This document shows, one piece after another, positions 1 through 5,374 of a stretch of DNA of 8,821 nucleotides. The translations under genes and the position numbers were made by a program. Numbering within the stretch: the stretch's first letter is position 1; every line of letters begins with the position of its first letter. This DNA is from an uncultured Clostridium sp. GTDB lineage: Bacteria > Bacillota > Clostridia > Lachnospirales > Lachnospiraceae. The notes beneath the pieces are model-generated. The model was not told the origin of the DNA and made no database searches. It saw nothing but the letters and a program-made list of their open reading frames with translations. The stretch covers positions 1-8,821 of the forward strand of contig CALELW010000003.1 of assembly GCA_937902905.1 (NCBI GenBank), read 5' to 3'.

Positions 1-152
1 GTAGCAACAATCTCCAACGCATTTTTTACGGTACTATGCGTTTTCTTTCCTTTAATATTGACAATTGCGCCAATACCGCAGTTATCATGTTCAAACCGAG
101 GGTCATACAATCCAATCGGTTTCCGTTTACATTCTTCTACATATTCACTCAT
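1..152 (-). CDS. gltB: Glutamate synthase large subunit, N-terminal fragment (partial)
   Basis: Only the first 50 codons are in the window; the gene runs off the left edge. The protein makes glutamate from glutamine and 2-oxoglutarate. The visible part is the start of the class II glutamine amidotransferase domain. The stretch LYDPRFEHDNCGIGA (residues 15-29) is the family signature. Cys25 would become the N-terminal nucleophile after removal of a 24-residue propeptide, as is known for glutamate synthases. The ATG start is supported by AAGGAGG seven bases upstream. The gene lies downstream of scpB on the same strand but is separated from it by a terminator and has its own candidate promoter, so it is probably a separate transcription unit. 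Identification rests on a short but very characteristic segment. Confidence 0.88.
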   Translation of the reverse strand, partial: MSEYVEECKRKPIGLYDPRFEHDNCGIGAIVNIKGKKTHSTVKNALEIVA

Positions 153-159
153 CGAAATT

Positions 160-166
160 CCTCCTT
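160..166 (-). promoter_or_regulatory. Ribosome binding site of gltB
   Basis: AAGGAGG on the minus strand, seven bases before the ATG. It fixes the start of the partial glutamate synthase gene. Confidence 0.85.
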
Positions 167-179
167 GTATTTGACGTAT

Positions 180-209
180 GGAATAGTCACTCATGTTCCC
201 GTCTGTCAA
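180..209 (-). promoter_or_regulatory. Candidate promoter of gltB
   Basis: A perfect -35 TTGACA (204-209) is followed after 18 bases by TATTCC (180-185). The -10 match is poor, so this is a candidate only. It would give a leader of roughly 20 bases. The -35 lies in one arm of a small AT-rich inverted repeat (205-212 with 216-223). Confidence 0.35.
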
Positions 210-219
210 AAATATTTTT

Positions 220-270
220 TGACTACAAAAGGCGTCAAAAGAGCATAGTTCAATACTCTTTTGACGCCTT
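220..270 (-). terminator. Rho-independent terminator after scpB
   Basis: A perfect 15-base inverted repeat (229-243 with 256-270, arm AAGGCGTCAAAAGAG on the plus strand) has a 12-base loop. On the minus strand it is followed by TTTTGT. It lies about 80 bases beyond the scpB stop codon and before the gltB promoter, so it probably ends the scpAB transcript. The plus side is followed by CGTCTTTT and could also work weakly in that direction. Confidence 0.75.
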
Positions 271-350
271 CGTCTTTTCACATTATATAACAGGAAAAGT
301 AAAAACGCAAGAAAAATTTTTCAATAAGCAGTAAATAACCGAAAAACCGT

Positions 351-932
351 TTATTCACCCTGTTCTTCTTCCAGTTCCTGCATCACTTCTTTTTCCGCTT
401 CGTCCTTAAAAGTCTCGATTGTTTCCTGATTTAAGATTGGCAGATCATCCAGCGATTCCAAACTGAAGTAGCGAAGGAATTCTTCTGTTGTACCAAATAA
501 AATCGGCTTTCCCGGTGCATCCAGTCTTCCGGCTTCTGCTATTAAACCGTATTCTACTAATTTATTTACCGCATGACTGCACGATACTCCGCGGATTTTT
601 TCGATTTCCAAGCGGGTAATCGGCTGCTTATAGGCAACAATAGATAACGTTTCCAAAAGCACATCCGTCAAAACATGTTTTTTCGGAATATGAGCCACCT
701 TAATCAGATACTCATACATTTCCGGCTTTGTACACAACTGGAAAGAGCCATCTAACTCAATGAGATGAATCCCTCTGTCTTCTTCATCGTATCTTGTCAT
801 CATACTGCGGATAATTTTTCGCACCGTATCCTCGTCATGGTCTACGGCAGCAGCCAGACGCTCAATCTCGACAGCCTCTCCCATGGAAAATAATATTGCC
901 TCCACAACGGCTTCTAACTTTTTTATATTCAC
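351..932 (-). CDS. scpB: Segregation and condensation protein B
   Basis: ScpB is a dimeric winged-helix protein. It binds ScpA and with it forms the kleisin part of the SMC-ScpAB condensin that compacts and segregates the chromosome. The 193-residue length is normal. Two conserved blocks are visible: LSIVAYKQPITRLEIEKIRG (residues 97-116) and the segment around GRLDAPGKPILFGTTEEF (135-152). The C-terminus is an acidic tail (about 176-193), typical and probably disordered. The start is GTG at 932, overlapping the scpA stop as GTGA. It is supported by AGGAGG (940-945) seven bases upstream, and the next in-frame ATG would remove 17 conserved residues. The overlap implies translational coupling to scpA. 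Confidence 0.96.
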   Translation of the reverse strand: MNIKKLEAVVEAILFSMGEAVEIERLAAAVDHDEDTVRKIIRSMMTRYDEEDRGIHLIELDGSFQLCTKPEMYEYLIKVAHIPKKHVLTDVLLETLSIVAYKQPITRLEIEKIRGVSCSHAVNKLVEYGLIAEAGRLDAPGKPILFGTTEEFLRYFSLESLDDLPILNQETIETFKDEAEKEVMQELEEEQGE

Positions 933-1696
933 TGTTCTTCCTCCTGCTCCTTGCCGGGATTATATGTAATGATAATGTCATCAAACAACTTGTCCTGTTC
1001 AATCGTAAACTTCCCGGTTTTCATCATTTCCAATATACCTAGAAATGTGACAATCACATAACTTTTTCCGGAACCATTTTCCAACACTTTACGAAAACTG
1101 AATTTTTTATGCAGCATCGCATATTCCTCTAAAAAAATCATGTGGTCTTCTATATTAATTTCTTCTTTTTCAATCTTACCAAATTCACTTCGGATTGGGT
1201 CGATTTTGTCCACCTGCTTCTGCATTACAGAATCAAAAATGGTTTGCAGTTTGCGAAGTGTTACATCGGAAAGCAATTCCTCATAATCGACTTCATCTTT
1301 ATAGTTTTTTATCTCATCCGGAATCGAAGGTTCTTTAAAAAACACTTTTCCGGCATCTACCTGTCTGTCCTTGAGTTCAAAGGATGCATATTTGTACATT
1401 TTATATTCTAAGAGCCGTTCCACAAGTTCCTGTCTTGGGTCTTCTTCCTCTTCCTGCTCCTCTTCTTCTGCAGGCAAAAGCATCTTGGATTTGATTTTAA
1501 CAAGCGTCGCTGCCATCACAAGGAACTCACTCATGACATCCATGTCTTTGGTGTCCATTTTGCTGACATAATCAAGATACTGCTCCGTGATAAGAACAAT
1601 CGGAATGTCGAAAATATCTACTTTATTCTTTTCAATCAAGTGAAGAAGTAAGTCCAACGGACCATCAAACACTTCTAACTTTACTTGCAGTTCCAT
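929..1696 (-). CDS. scpA: Segregation and condensation protein A (kleisin)
   Basis: ScpA is the kleisin subunit that bridges the SMC heads and binds the ScpB dimer in the bacterial condensin complex. The 255 residues match the family length. The hallmark N-terminal motif FDGPLDLLLHLI is at 10-21, the helical SMC-binding part continues to KSKMLLP (69-75), and the C-terminal winged helix includes FLGILEMMKTGKF (218-230). A very acidic linker (EEEEQEEEED, 77-86) follows KSKMLLP. The ATG is preceded by AAGGGGG (1705-1711). The gene is translationally coupled to scpB downstream, and a promoter candidate lies just upstream, overlapping the end of the phosphoesterase gene. Confidence 0.96.
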   Translation of the reverse strand: MELQVKLEVFDGPLDLLLHLIEKNKVDIFDIPIVLITEQYLDYVSKMDTKDMDVMSEFLVMAATLVKIKSKMLLPAEEEEQEEEEDPRQELVERLLEYKMYKYASFELKDRQVDAGKVFFKEPSIPDEIKNYKDEVDYEELLSDVTLRKLQTIFDSVMQKQVDKIDPIRSEFGKIEKEEINIEDHMIFLEEYAMLHKKFSFRKVLENGSGKSYVIVTFLGILEMMKTGKFTIEQDKLFDDIIITYNPGKEQEEEQ

Positions 1697-1745
1697 CTGT
1701 TTTGCCCCCTTAGCAAATGTACACTTATTTTAGCGCTACCTATCT

Positions 1746-1775
1746 ATAATACCCTATTTAGACTTATCTTGGCAA
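1746..1775 (-). promoter_or_regulatory. Candidate promoter of the scpAB operon
   Basis: TTGCCA (1770-1775), an 18-base spacer and TATTAT (1746-1751) lie on the minus strand. The promoter overlaps the last codons of the upstream phosphoesterase gene. No terminator is visible in the 57-base gap, so scpAB may be transcribed both from here and by readthrough. Confidence 0.5.
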
Positions 1776-2587
1776 GTGATTTTTATGACGCTTATCTCCG
1801 GGCGGTTAAAAAAACGAAGTTTAATATGGTGAAGTCCCATCCCCCGGCTGAGTATCATCTTTTTCCCGTTTTCTATAAACTCACCGGAATCATACTTTGG
1901 AAAAAGTCGAAGGCTTGGCGAAATCACACCGCCAAGCCACGGCAGCCTCATAATACCGCCATGGATATGTCCGCTTACCGTAAGGTCAGCTCCCCATTTC
2001 GCATAACTTTTAAAATATTCCGGATTGTGTGCAAGCAGAATTGAAAATTTATCTTCCTTTACACTGCCTAACATTTTTTCTACTTCCTCTTTGGAAAATT
2101 CTCTCTTTTGCCAAACTTTATGATACCAGTATTCGGGCAAATCAAGTCCATAAATATCAATTTCACCGCAAGACACTGCCTCATTTTTTAGATACTTTAT
2201 TCCCATTTGTTTTAAATTCTGCTGATACACTTCATACTCCGGCATACGAATCTCATGATTACCGGGCGCATAAAAAACGGGTGCCACAGATACAATTTCT
2301 TTCAAAAATGCTGTCACATTCTCCGTATGGTTCCCGTTTTTCACCGTCATATCTCCCGCAATCAAAAGGATATCGGGATTTTGTCTCTGTATCATCTGCA
2401 CATACTTGTCTTTTTTGCGCCCCCGGCAGCAGGCATGCAAATCCGTAAGCAGGAGTGCTGTTTTATCTTCTTTGATTTTTTCTGATTGTATGTGATACTC
2501 CTTCGTTGTCGGAAAATAATTTTCCAGAATACCATCCAGTAGTAAAAGGACTGCTATCCCAAGCAGAATCATGATAACTGTTAGCAT
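1754..2587 (-). CDS. Membrane-anchored calcineurin-like metallophosphoesterase (YkuE/YaeI-like)
   Basis: This 277-residue protein has an N-terminal hydrophobic anchor (about residues 3-18, IMILLGIAVLLLLDGI region) followed by a complete two-metal phosphoesterase domain. Visible metal and catalytic motifs, in order: DLH (49-51), GD (78-79), GNHE (109-112), AHNPE (186-190) and GHIHGG (206-211). These match the calcineurin-like superfamily. The closest remembered relatives are YkuE and YaeI, some of which act on UDP-sugar lipids or other phosphodiesters at the membrane face. The substrate here cannot be told from sequence. The ATG is preceded by TAGGAG seven bases upstream. The gene sits directly upstream of scpAB on the same strand, but no functional link is known. 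Confidence 0.88.
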   Translation of the reverse strand: MLTVIMILLGIAVLLLLDGILENYFPTTKEYHIQSEKIKEDKTALLLTDLHACCRGRKKDKYVQMIQRQNPDILLIAGDMTVKNGNHTENVTAFLKEIVSVAPVFYAPGNHEIRMPEYEVYQQNLKQMGIKYLKNEAVSCGEIDIYGLDLPEYWYHKVWQKREFSKEEVEKMLGSVKEDKFSILLAHNPEYFKSYAKWGADLTVSGHIHGGIMRLPWLGGVISPSLRLFPKYDSGEFIENGKKMILSRGMGLHHIKLRFFNRPEISVIKITCQDKSK

Positions 2588-2617
2588 ATGGCTGCTCCTA
2601 TATTTGTTTTTAAAAGT

Positions 2618-2626
2618 ATTATAACA
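2618..2626 (-). promoter_or_regulatory. Candidate extended -10 promoter of the phosphoesterase gene
   Basis: TGTTATAAT on the minus strand is a perfect TATAAT hexamer (2618-2623) with an upstream TGn extension. No good -35 is present at 16-18 bases, which is acceptable for an extended -10 promoter. The leader would be about 25 bases. Confidence 0.5.
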
Positions 2627-2659
2627 TATTTGGGGCGGATTCGGTGATAGTTTTTTAGG

Positions 2660-2862
2660 TTTCCGTAATATAGCAAGAAAAGTTTACATCCCGTGGTTCT
2701 ACGTTCCACTCCGGTCCGCGCAGGTCAGAGGTTCCCCGAACCTCTTGCGCCGCTCCCGCTTAGACAAATCCGCAGAAGTATCGGCATGCAAACTACGCAT
2801 GCCAGATACTTGCGCATTTGTACCCACGTGATGCAAATCTTTTCTTGCTAAATTACTGGAAT
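2660..2862. repeat. Large structured palindromic element (MITE-like or RNA-forming)
   Basis: Imperfect terminal inverted repeats of 36-39 bases (2660-2696 and 2824-2862) share TAGCAAGAAAAG as an exact block, then pair with single mismatches through to CCGTGG/CCACG. Between them are two further hairpins. Hairpin A is AGAGGTTC/GAACCTCT (2727-2734, 2738-2745, loop CCC), extended by GCGCA/TGCGC (2718-2722, 2746-2750). Hairpin B is nested: ACAAAT/ATTTGT (2764-2769, 2816-2821), AAGTATC/GATACTT (2776-2782, 2805-2811) and GGCATGC/GCATGCC (2783-2789, 2797-2803). The interior is more GC-rich than the neighbours. There is no ORF and no clear promoter. It could be a non-autonomous mobile repeat or a structured RNA. 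Confidence 0.6.
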
Positions 2863-2900
2863 CAAAAAAAATAGCAGCAAATTCTTGGCATATCGTACAA

Positions 2901-3013
2901 ATGACTTAGATTCAAAAAAGGCAAAAAGAAATTCAACTCGTGAGAGACTATAATGCGAAGCGTTATCCTGTCTCGACACGAATTGAATTTCTTTTTTCAT
3001 CATCTATAGTCAT
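2901..3013. repeat. Long hairpin upstream of the carboxypeptidase, bidirectional terminator-like
   Basis: A 14-base perfect stem (2923-2936 with 2983-2996) is followed inward by CGTG/CACG (2939-2942, 2977-2980), GAGAC/GTCTC (2944-2948, 2970-2974) and ATAATGC/GCGTTAT (2950-2956, 2960-2966, one GU) around a GAA loop. Weaker outer pairing, ATGACT/AGTCAT (2901-2906, 3008-3013) and TAGAT/ATCTA, lengthens it to about 113 bases. The stem ends in T tracts on both strands, so it could stop transcription in either direction. The 31-base core (2944-2974) is an inverted near-copy of the terminator core at 4311-4341. Confidence 0.7.
2983..3010 (+). promoter_or_regulatory. Weak candidate promoter of the carboxypeptidase gene
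   Basis: TTGAAT (2983-2988), a 16-base spacer and TATAGT (3005-3010) lie on the plus strand within the right arm of the long hairpin. It would give a leader of about 58 bases. It is the best candidate in the interval but matches consensus only moderately. Confidence 0.3.
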
Positions 3014-3074
3014 ATTTTTGCCTTCCACGCCATAGGATGTAACAGATTCTTTGAAGACAGGATGAAAAACCAAC

Positions 3075-4286
3075 ATGAAACAACTTTTGGGATTTTTTAT
3101 ATTGGCAGTTTTATCACTATTTTTTGCAGCTCCATTTTCCTATGCCCAGGCGGAAGCTCCTACCGAGAGCACCGAATCTTCCAGTGGTCAAGCTGTAAAT
3201 CTTACTGCCAAAGCGGCTGTTTTGATTGAAGGAAATTCCGGACAAATTATTCTGGAAAAAAATAAGGATACCGAGCTTGTACCAGCCAGCATCACAAAGA
3301 TTATGACATTGACCCTGATTATGGAAGCATTGGAAGAAGGGGAAATTCAACTCAACGATTCTGTCAGTGTAAGCGAATATGCTGCCAGCATGGGCGGCTC
3401 ACAAGTGTTTTTAGAGCCAAACGAAACCCAGACGGTAGACACCATGATTAAATGCATCAGCATCGCCAGTGCAAATGATGCCGCTGTCGCGATGGCAGAA
3501 AAAATTGCCGGTTCGGAGCCAAATTTTGTAAAGAAAATGAACGAAAAAGCAAAAGAACTTGGCATGAATCACACACAATTCAAAAACTGTACCGGGCTCG
3601 ACGACGATATCAAATCCGGGCATTTTTCCAGTGCCTATGACGTGGGTCTTATGTCGCGCGAGTTAATTATGAAACATCCACAGATTTCCAAATATTCAAC
3701 CGTATGGATGGACACAATTACTCACAAAACAAAAAAGGGGGAATCACAGTTTGGTTTAACAAATACGAATAAACTCGTACGTTTTTATGATGGAATAACG
3801 GGATTAAAAACCGGATCAACCAGCAAAGCAAAATACTGTCTCAGTGCAACGGCAAAGCGAAATGGCTTAAATCTGATTGCTGTTGTAATGGCTGCACCAG
3901 ACCATAAAGTCCGTTTTTCAGAAGCACAGGCATTATTAGATTATGGATTTGCCAACTGTTCTCTCTATCAGGACGATTATTCCGGCATGAAGTTTGACTC
4001 TCCTGCCGTCCGTGGTGGAATCCCTGAAAAATTAACGGTATATCCAAAAAAATCATTTTCACATACTTTTACCGCTGCTTATGACAAAAATAAAATTGAG
4101 AAGAAGATAACATACCAGGAATTAAAGGCTCCAATCAAAAAAGGAACCACCGTGGGATTTATCACTTATTCCTATCAGGGAAAAACACTTGGCAAAGTTC
4201 CTCTTCTTGCTATGCAGGACATAAAAAAAGCCAGCTACACCGACTATTTACTGATGGCACTTGACCGGCTGCTGATGGCGGGGTAA
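3075..4286 (+). CDS. D-alanyl-D-alanine carboxypeptidase (peptidase S11, low-molecular-weight PBP)
   Basis: This secreted penicillin-binding protein trims the terminal D-alanine from peptidoglycan pentapeptides and so limits cross-linking. It starts with a signal peptide (about 1-26, cleavage probably after SYA-QA). All three active-site motifs are present: SITK (72-75, Ser72 nucleophile), SAN (132-134) and KTG (245-247). After the catalytic domain comes a beta-rich C-terminal domain (about 300-380). The end (about 385-401, YTDYLLMALDRLLM) is a probable amphipathic membrane-attachment helix, as in DacA/DacF proteins. The length of 403 is typical. The ATG has only a modest, distant AGGA (3059-3062). 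An ATG at 3062 is out of frame. It stands alone as a transcription unit between two related hairpins. DacA and DacF cannot be told apart here. Confidence 0.95.
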   Translation: MKQLLGFFILAVLSLFFAAPFSYAQAEAPTESTESSSGQAVNLTAKAAVLIEGNSGQIILEKNKDTELVPASITKIMTLTLIMEALEEGEIQLNDSVSVSEYAASMGGSQVFLEPNETQTVDTMIKCISIASANDAAVAMAEKIAGSEPNFVKKMNEKAKELGMNHTQFKNCTGLDDDIKSGHFSSAYDVGLMSRELIMKHPQISKYSTVWMDTITHKTKKGESQFGLTNTNKLVRFYDGITGLKTGSTSKAKYCLSATAKRNGLNLIAVVMAAPDHKVRFSEAQALLDYGFANCSLYQDDYSGMKFDSPAVRGGIPEKLTVYPKKSFSHTFTAAYDKNKIEKKITYQELKAPIKKGTTVGFITYSYQGKTLGKVPLLAMQDIKKASYTDYLLMALDRLLMAG

Positions 4287-4290
4287 TGGA

Positions 4291-4365
4291 AAAAAGGAAT
4301 CAATTTGCAAGAGACGGGATAACGCTACGCGTTATAGTCTCCCACAAATTGATTCTTTTATTTTT
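4291..4365 (+). terminator. Rho-independent terminator of the carboxypeptidase gene
   Basis: It begins five bases after the TAA stop. Stem: GAATCAATTTG/CAAATTGATTC (4297-4307, 4345-4355), then GAGAC/GTCTC and GATAACGC/GCGTTAT around a TAC loop (4326-4328). It is followed by TTTTATTTTT (4356-4365). The core 4311-4341, reverse-complemented, matches 2944-2974 at 28 of 31 bases. Confidence 0.9.
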
Positions 4366-4375
4366 CTATTTTCTC

Positions 4376-4404
4376 TTGAAATAGAACTAAAGCAATGTTA
4401 TATT
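4376..4404 (+). promoter_or_regulatory. Strong promoter for an antisense RNA entering the small-peptide cassette
   Basis: TTGAAA (4376-4381), a 17-base spacer and TATATT (4399-4404), with the TGT extension at 4396-4398. Transcription would begin near 4411, exactly at the left boundary of the cassette, and run toward the 3' end of the opposing peptide gene. No plus-strand protein gene lies downstream. An antisense RNA is therefore the simplest product. Confidence 0.6.
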
Positions 4405-4409
4405 ATAAG

Positions 4410-4441
4410 TAGAAAAGATGCCACCGATAGTGACGGTTGGC
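4410..4441 (-). terminator. Distal terminator of the small-peptide mRNA
   Basis: On the minus strand, GCCAACCG (4441-4434) pairs with CGGTGGC (one bulged A) across a seven-base loop and is followed by ATCTTTTCT. It coincides with the left inverted repeat. Confidence 0.5.
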
Positions 4442-4507
4442 TCGATACAAATGTTAAGCTTTAGAAAAGCCGCTCAGTTTTCTCAGGACCAGGGCGGCTA
4501 TTTCTGT
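4411..4507 (+). ncRNA. Candidate antisense RNA (type I antitoxin-like)
   Basis: This is inferred from the promoter at 4376-4404 and a hairpin AGCCGC/GCGGCT (4468-4473, 4494-4499) followed by ATTTCT that could end the transcript. The RNA would be about 95 nt. It would begin with a hairpin GCCACCG/CGGTTGGC (4421-4441) and would be fully complementary to the 3' untranslated part and stop codon of the peptide mRNA. The position of the 3' end is a guess because the T tract is weak. Confidence 0.4.
4462..4499 (-). terminator. Stem-loop at the stop codon of the small-peptide gene
   Basis: AGCCGC/GCGGCT (4494-4499 with 4468-4473) has a loop of about 20 bases and is followed on the minus strand by TTTTCT. 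The stem starts inside the TAG stop codon. It may be a terminator for the peptide mRNA, the antisense RNA, or both. Confidence 0.45.
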
Positions 4508-4596
4508 GTCTTATTACTATCCTCACCAAAGGAATATCCTAATCCAAAGCAGGTTAAGCCAAAGCTTACTACTGCGATAAAATCAACAATACTCAT
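4498..4596 (-). CDS. Small hydrophobic membrane peptide, candidate type I toxin (32 aa)
   Basis: The peptide is MSIVDFIAVVSFGLTCFGLG followed by YSFGEDSNKTQK. Residues 3-23 form one hydrophobic, probably transmembrane helix, and the last nine residues are polar and charged. A single helix with a short hydrophilic tail is the plan of type I toxins and of the holin-like small proteins common in Firmicutes. Translation is well supported by AAAGGAGG (4607-4614) ten bases upstream of the ATG, one of the strongest sites in the window. The gene is embedded in a cassette with a promoter at each end and strong RNA structure in its leader and trailer. I half-recognise similar peptides ending in NKTQK from Lachnospiraceae but cannot name a family. 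It could instead be a regulatory membrane peptide that is not toxic. Confidence 0.65.
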   Translation of the reverse strand: MSIVDFIAVVSFGLTCFGLGYSFGEDSNKTQK

Positions 4597-4606
4597 AAGG
4601 CTTAGC

Positions 4607-4614
4607 CCTCCTTT
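4607..4614 (-). promoter_or_regulatory. Ribosome binding site of the small peptide
   Basis: AAAGGAGG on the minus strand, ten bases before the ATG. GGAGGGC in this region (4605-4611) is complementary to CCCTCC (4647-4652) and GCCCTC (4669-4674) in the same leader. Confidence 0.8.
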
Positions 4615-4645
4615 CCTTTGATTCCCATTCGGGTTTCTATGTAAT

Positions 4646-4666
4646 CGGAGGGTCACAGTCCCTCCG
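4646..4666 (-). promoter_or_regulatory. Leader hairpin of the small-peptide mRNA
   Basis: A perfect seven-base stem CGGAGGG/CCCTCCG (4646-4652 with 4660-4666) and a seven-base loop. One arm can alternatively pair with the ribosome binding site downstream, which suggests a structural switch. Confidence 0.6.
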
Positions 4667-4707
4667 TAGAGGGCCAACCGCCTACCGTTATGGTGGCATC
4701 TGCTTTA

Positions 4708-4736
4708 AGTTTACCATGAATACTTTCTTATTTCAA
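4708..4736 (-). promoter_or_regulatory. Promoter of the small-peptide mRNA
   Basis: On the minus strand: TTGAAA (4731-4736), a 17-base spacer and TAAACT (4708-4713) with a TGG extension. The start site falls near 4701, at the right boundary of the inverted-repeat cassette. The leader would be about 105 bases, long for a 32-codon gene. Confidence 0.55.
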
Positions 4737-4770
4737 TCAACTTTACCACTTTTGCTAATATTTTTTTACA

Positions 4771-4824
4771 CTACTCATCGTATTTTCTACGAGTATTCTT
4801 TCTTATCTTACCTATCTGCTTCAT
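4771..4824 (-). CDS. Possible 17-residue basic peptide after purE
   Basis: The reading frame MKQIGKIRKNTRRKYDE begins 12 bases after the end of purE and has its own AAGGGAG ribosome binding site just behind the purE stop. Seven of 17 residues are Lys or Arg. It may be a real short peptide co-transcribed with purE, the remnant of a longer gene, or chance. Nothing else supports it. Confidence 0.2.
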   Translation of the reverse strand: MKQIGKIRKNTRRKYDE

Positions 4825-4833
4825 ATGTCTCCC

Positions 4834-5346
4834 TTACATCTGCTCAATATATTTGTCATGGCCAAGTTTATCCAGTTTCTCTGCCTTTGCCATAACGCCA
4901 TCTTTCATTTCTTTCTTATAATCTTTTAACTTAACCCGCAAATCTTTATCCGAAATTGAAAGCATTTTAGCTGCTAAAATAGCGGCATTTGCTGCACCAT
5001 CGATAGCAACAGTTGCAACCGGAATACCGGATGGCATCTGTACAATCGAATACAAACTGTCGACACCGCCAAGGCTCTTTGTATGAATCGGAATACCAAT
5101 AACCGGAAGGTCAAATAACGCTGCACACATACCCGGAAGATGAGCAGCACCACCGGCTCCTGCGATAATCACTTCAACGCCACGTTCTTCTGCTTTTGTC
5201 GCATAGTCAACAAACACATCCGGCATACGGTGAGCCGAAATAATCGTCATCTCATATTCAATTCCAAATTTCTCAAGCATATCTGCTGCTTTTTTCATAA
5301 CCGGAAGGTCTGAATCACTTCCCATTAAGATACCTACTTTTGCCAT
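4834..5346 (-). CDS. purE: N5-carboxyaminoimidazole ribonucleotide mutase (PurE)
   Basis: PurE moves the carboxyl group of N5-CAIR to give CAIR in de novo purine synthesis. The 170 residues match class I bacterial PurE. Signatures: GSDSDLPVM (9-17, phosphate and ribose binding), SAHRMPD (37-43, with the conserved catalytic His39), AGAGGAAHLPGM (62-73) and DSLYSIVQMPSGIPVATVAI (96-115). The ATG is preceded by AGGAGG (5356-5361) nine bases upstream. It is the last recognisable gene of the regulator-aminopeptidase-purE run, 28 bases behind the aminopeptidase stop. No purK, purC or other pur gene is next to it. Finding purE alone behind a peptidase is a little unusual. Confidence 0.97.
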   Translation of the reverse strand: MAKVGILMGSDSDLPVMKKAADMLEKFGIEYEMTIISAHRMPDVFVDYATKAEERGVEVIIAGAGGAAHLPGMCAALFDLPVIGIPIHTKSLGGVDSLYSIVQMPSGIPVATVAIDGAANAAILAAKMLSISDKDLRVKLKDYKKEMKDGVMAKAEKLDKLGHDKYIEQM

Positions 5347-5374
5347 CTTGCAATTCCTCCTGCATTCATTTATT

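Larger units (their letters stand above)
4416..4701. repeat. Small cassette bounded by inverted repeats (toxin-antitoxin-like)
   Basis: The ends are inverted copies: AGATGCCACC followed by a variable stretch and then CGGTTGGC (left 4416-4441; right 4673-4701 read on the minus strand). Each end can also fold on itself. The similarity appears to continue outward into the two promoters, both of which begin TTGAAATA. The cassette holds one 32-codon gene with leader and trailer. Confidence 0.6.

Noticed and set aside
311..322. Perfect 12-base palindrome GAAAAATTTTTC behind scpB
   Set aside because: Simple AT sequence with no loop and no context. Expected by chance in DNA of this composition.
36..334. 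Two plus-strand frames of 70 and 89 codons at the left end
   Set aside because: They run antisense through the glutamate synthase start and the scpAB terminator and have no coding features.
4418..4621. 67-codon plus-strand frame across the small-peptide cassette
   Set aside because: It is the reverse of the peptide gene and its structured leader. It has no ribosome site and no plausible composition. The plus-strand RNA is better seen as antisense.
4773..4794. Hairpin ACTCATCGTA/TACGAGT as a purE terminator
   Set aside because: The stem has a three-base bulge and is followed by A-rich sequence on the minus strand. The T-rich side is on plus, where no gene ends. It is too weak to call.
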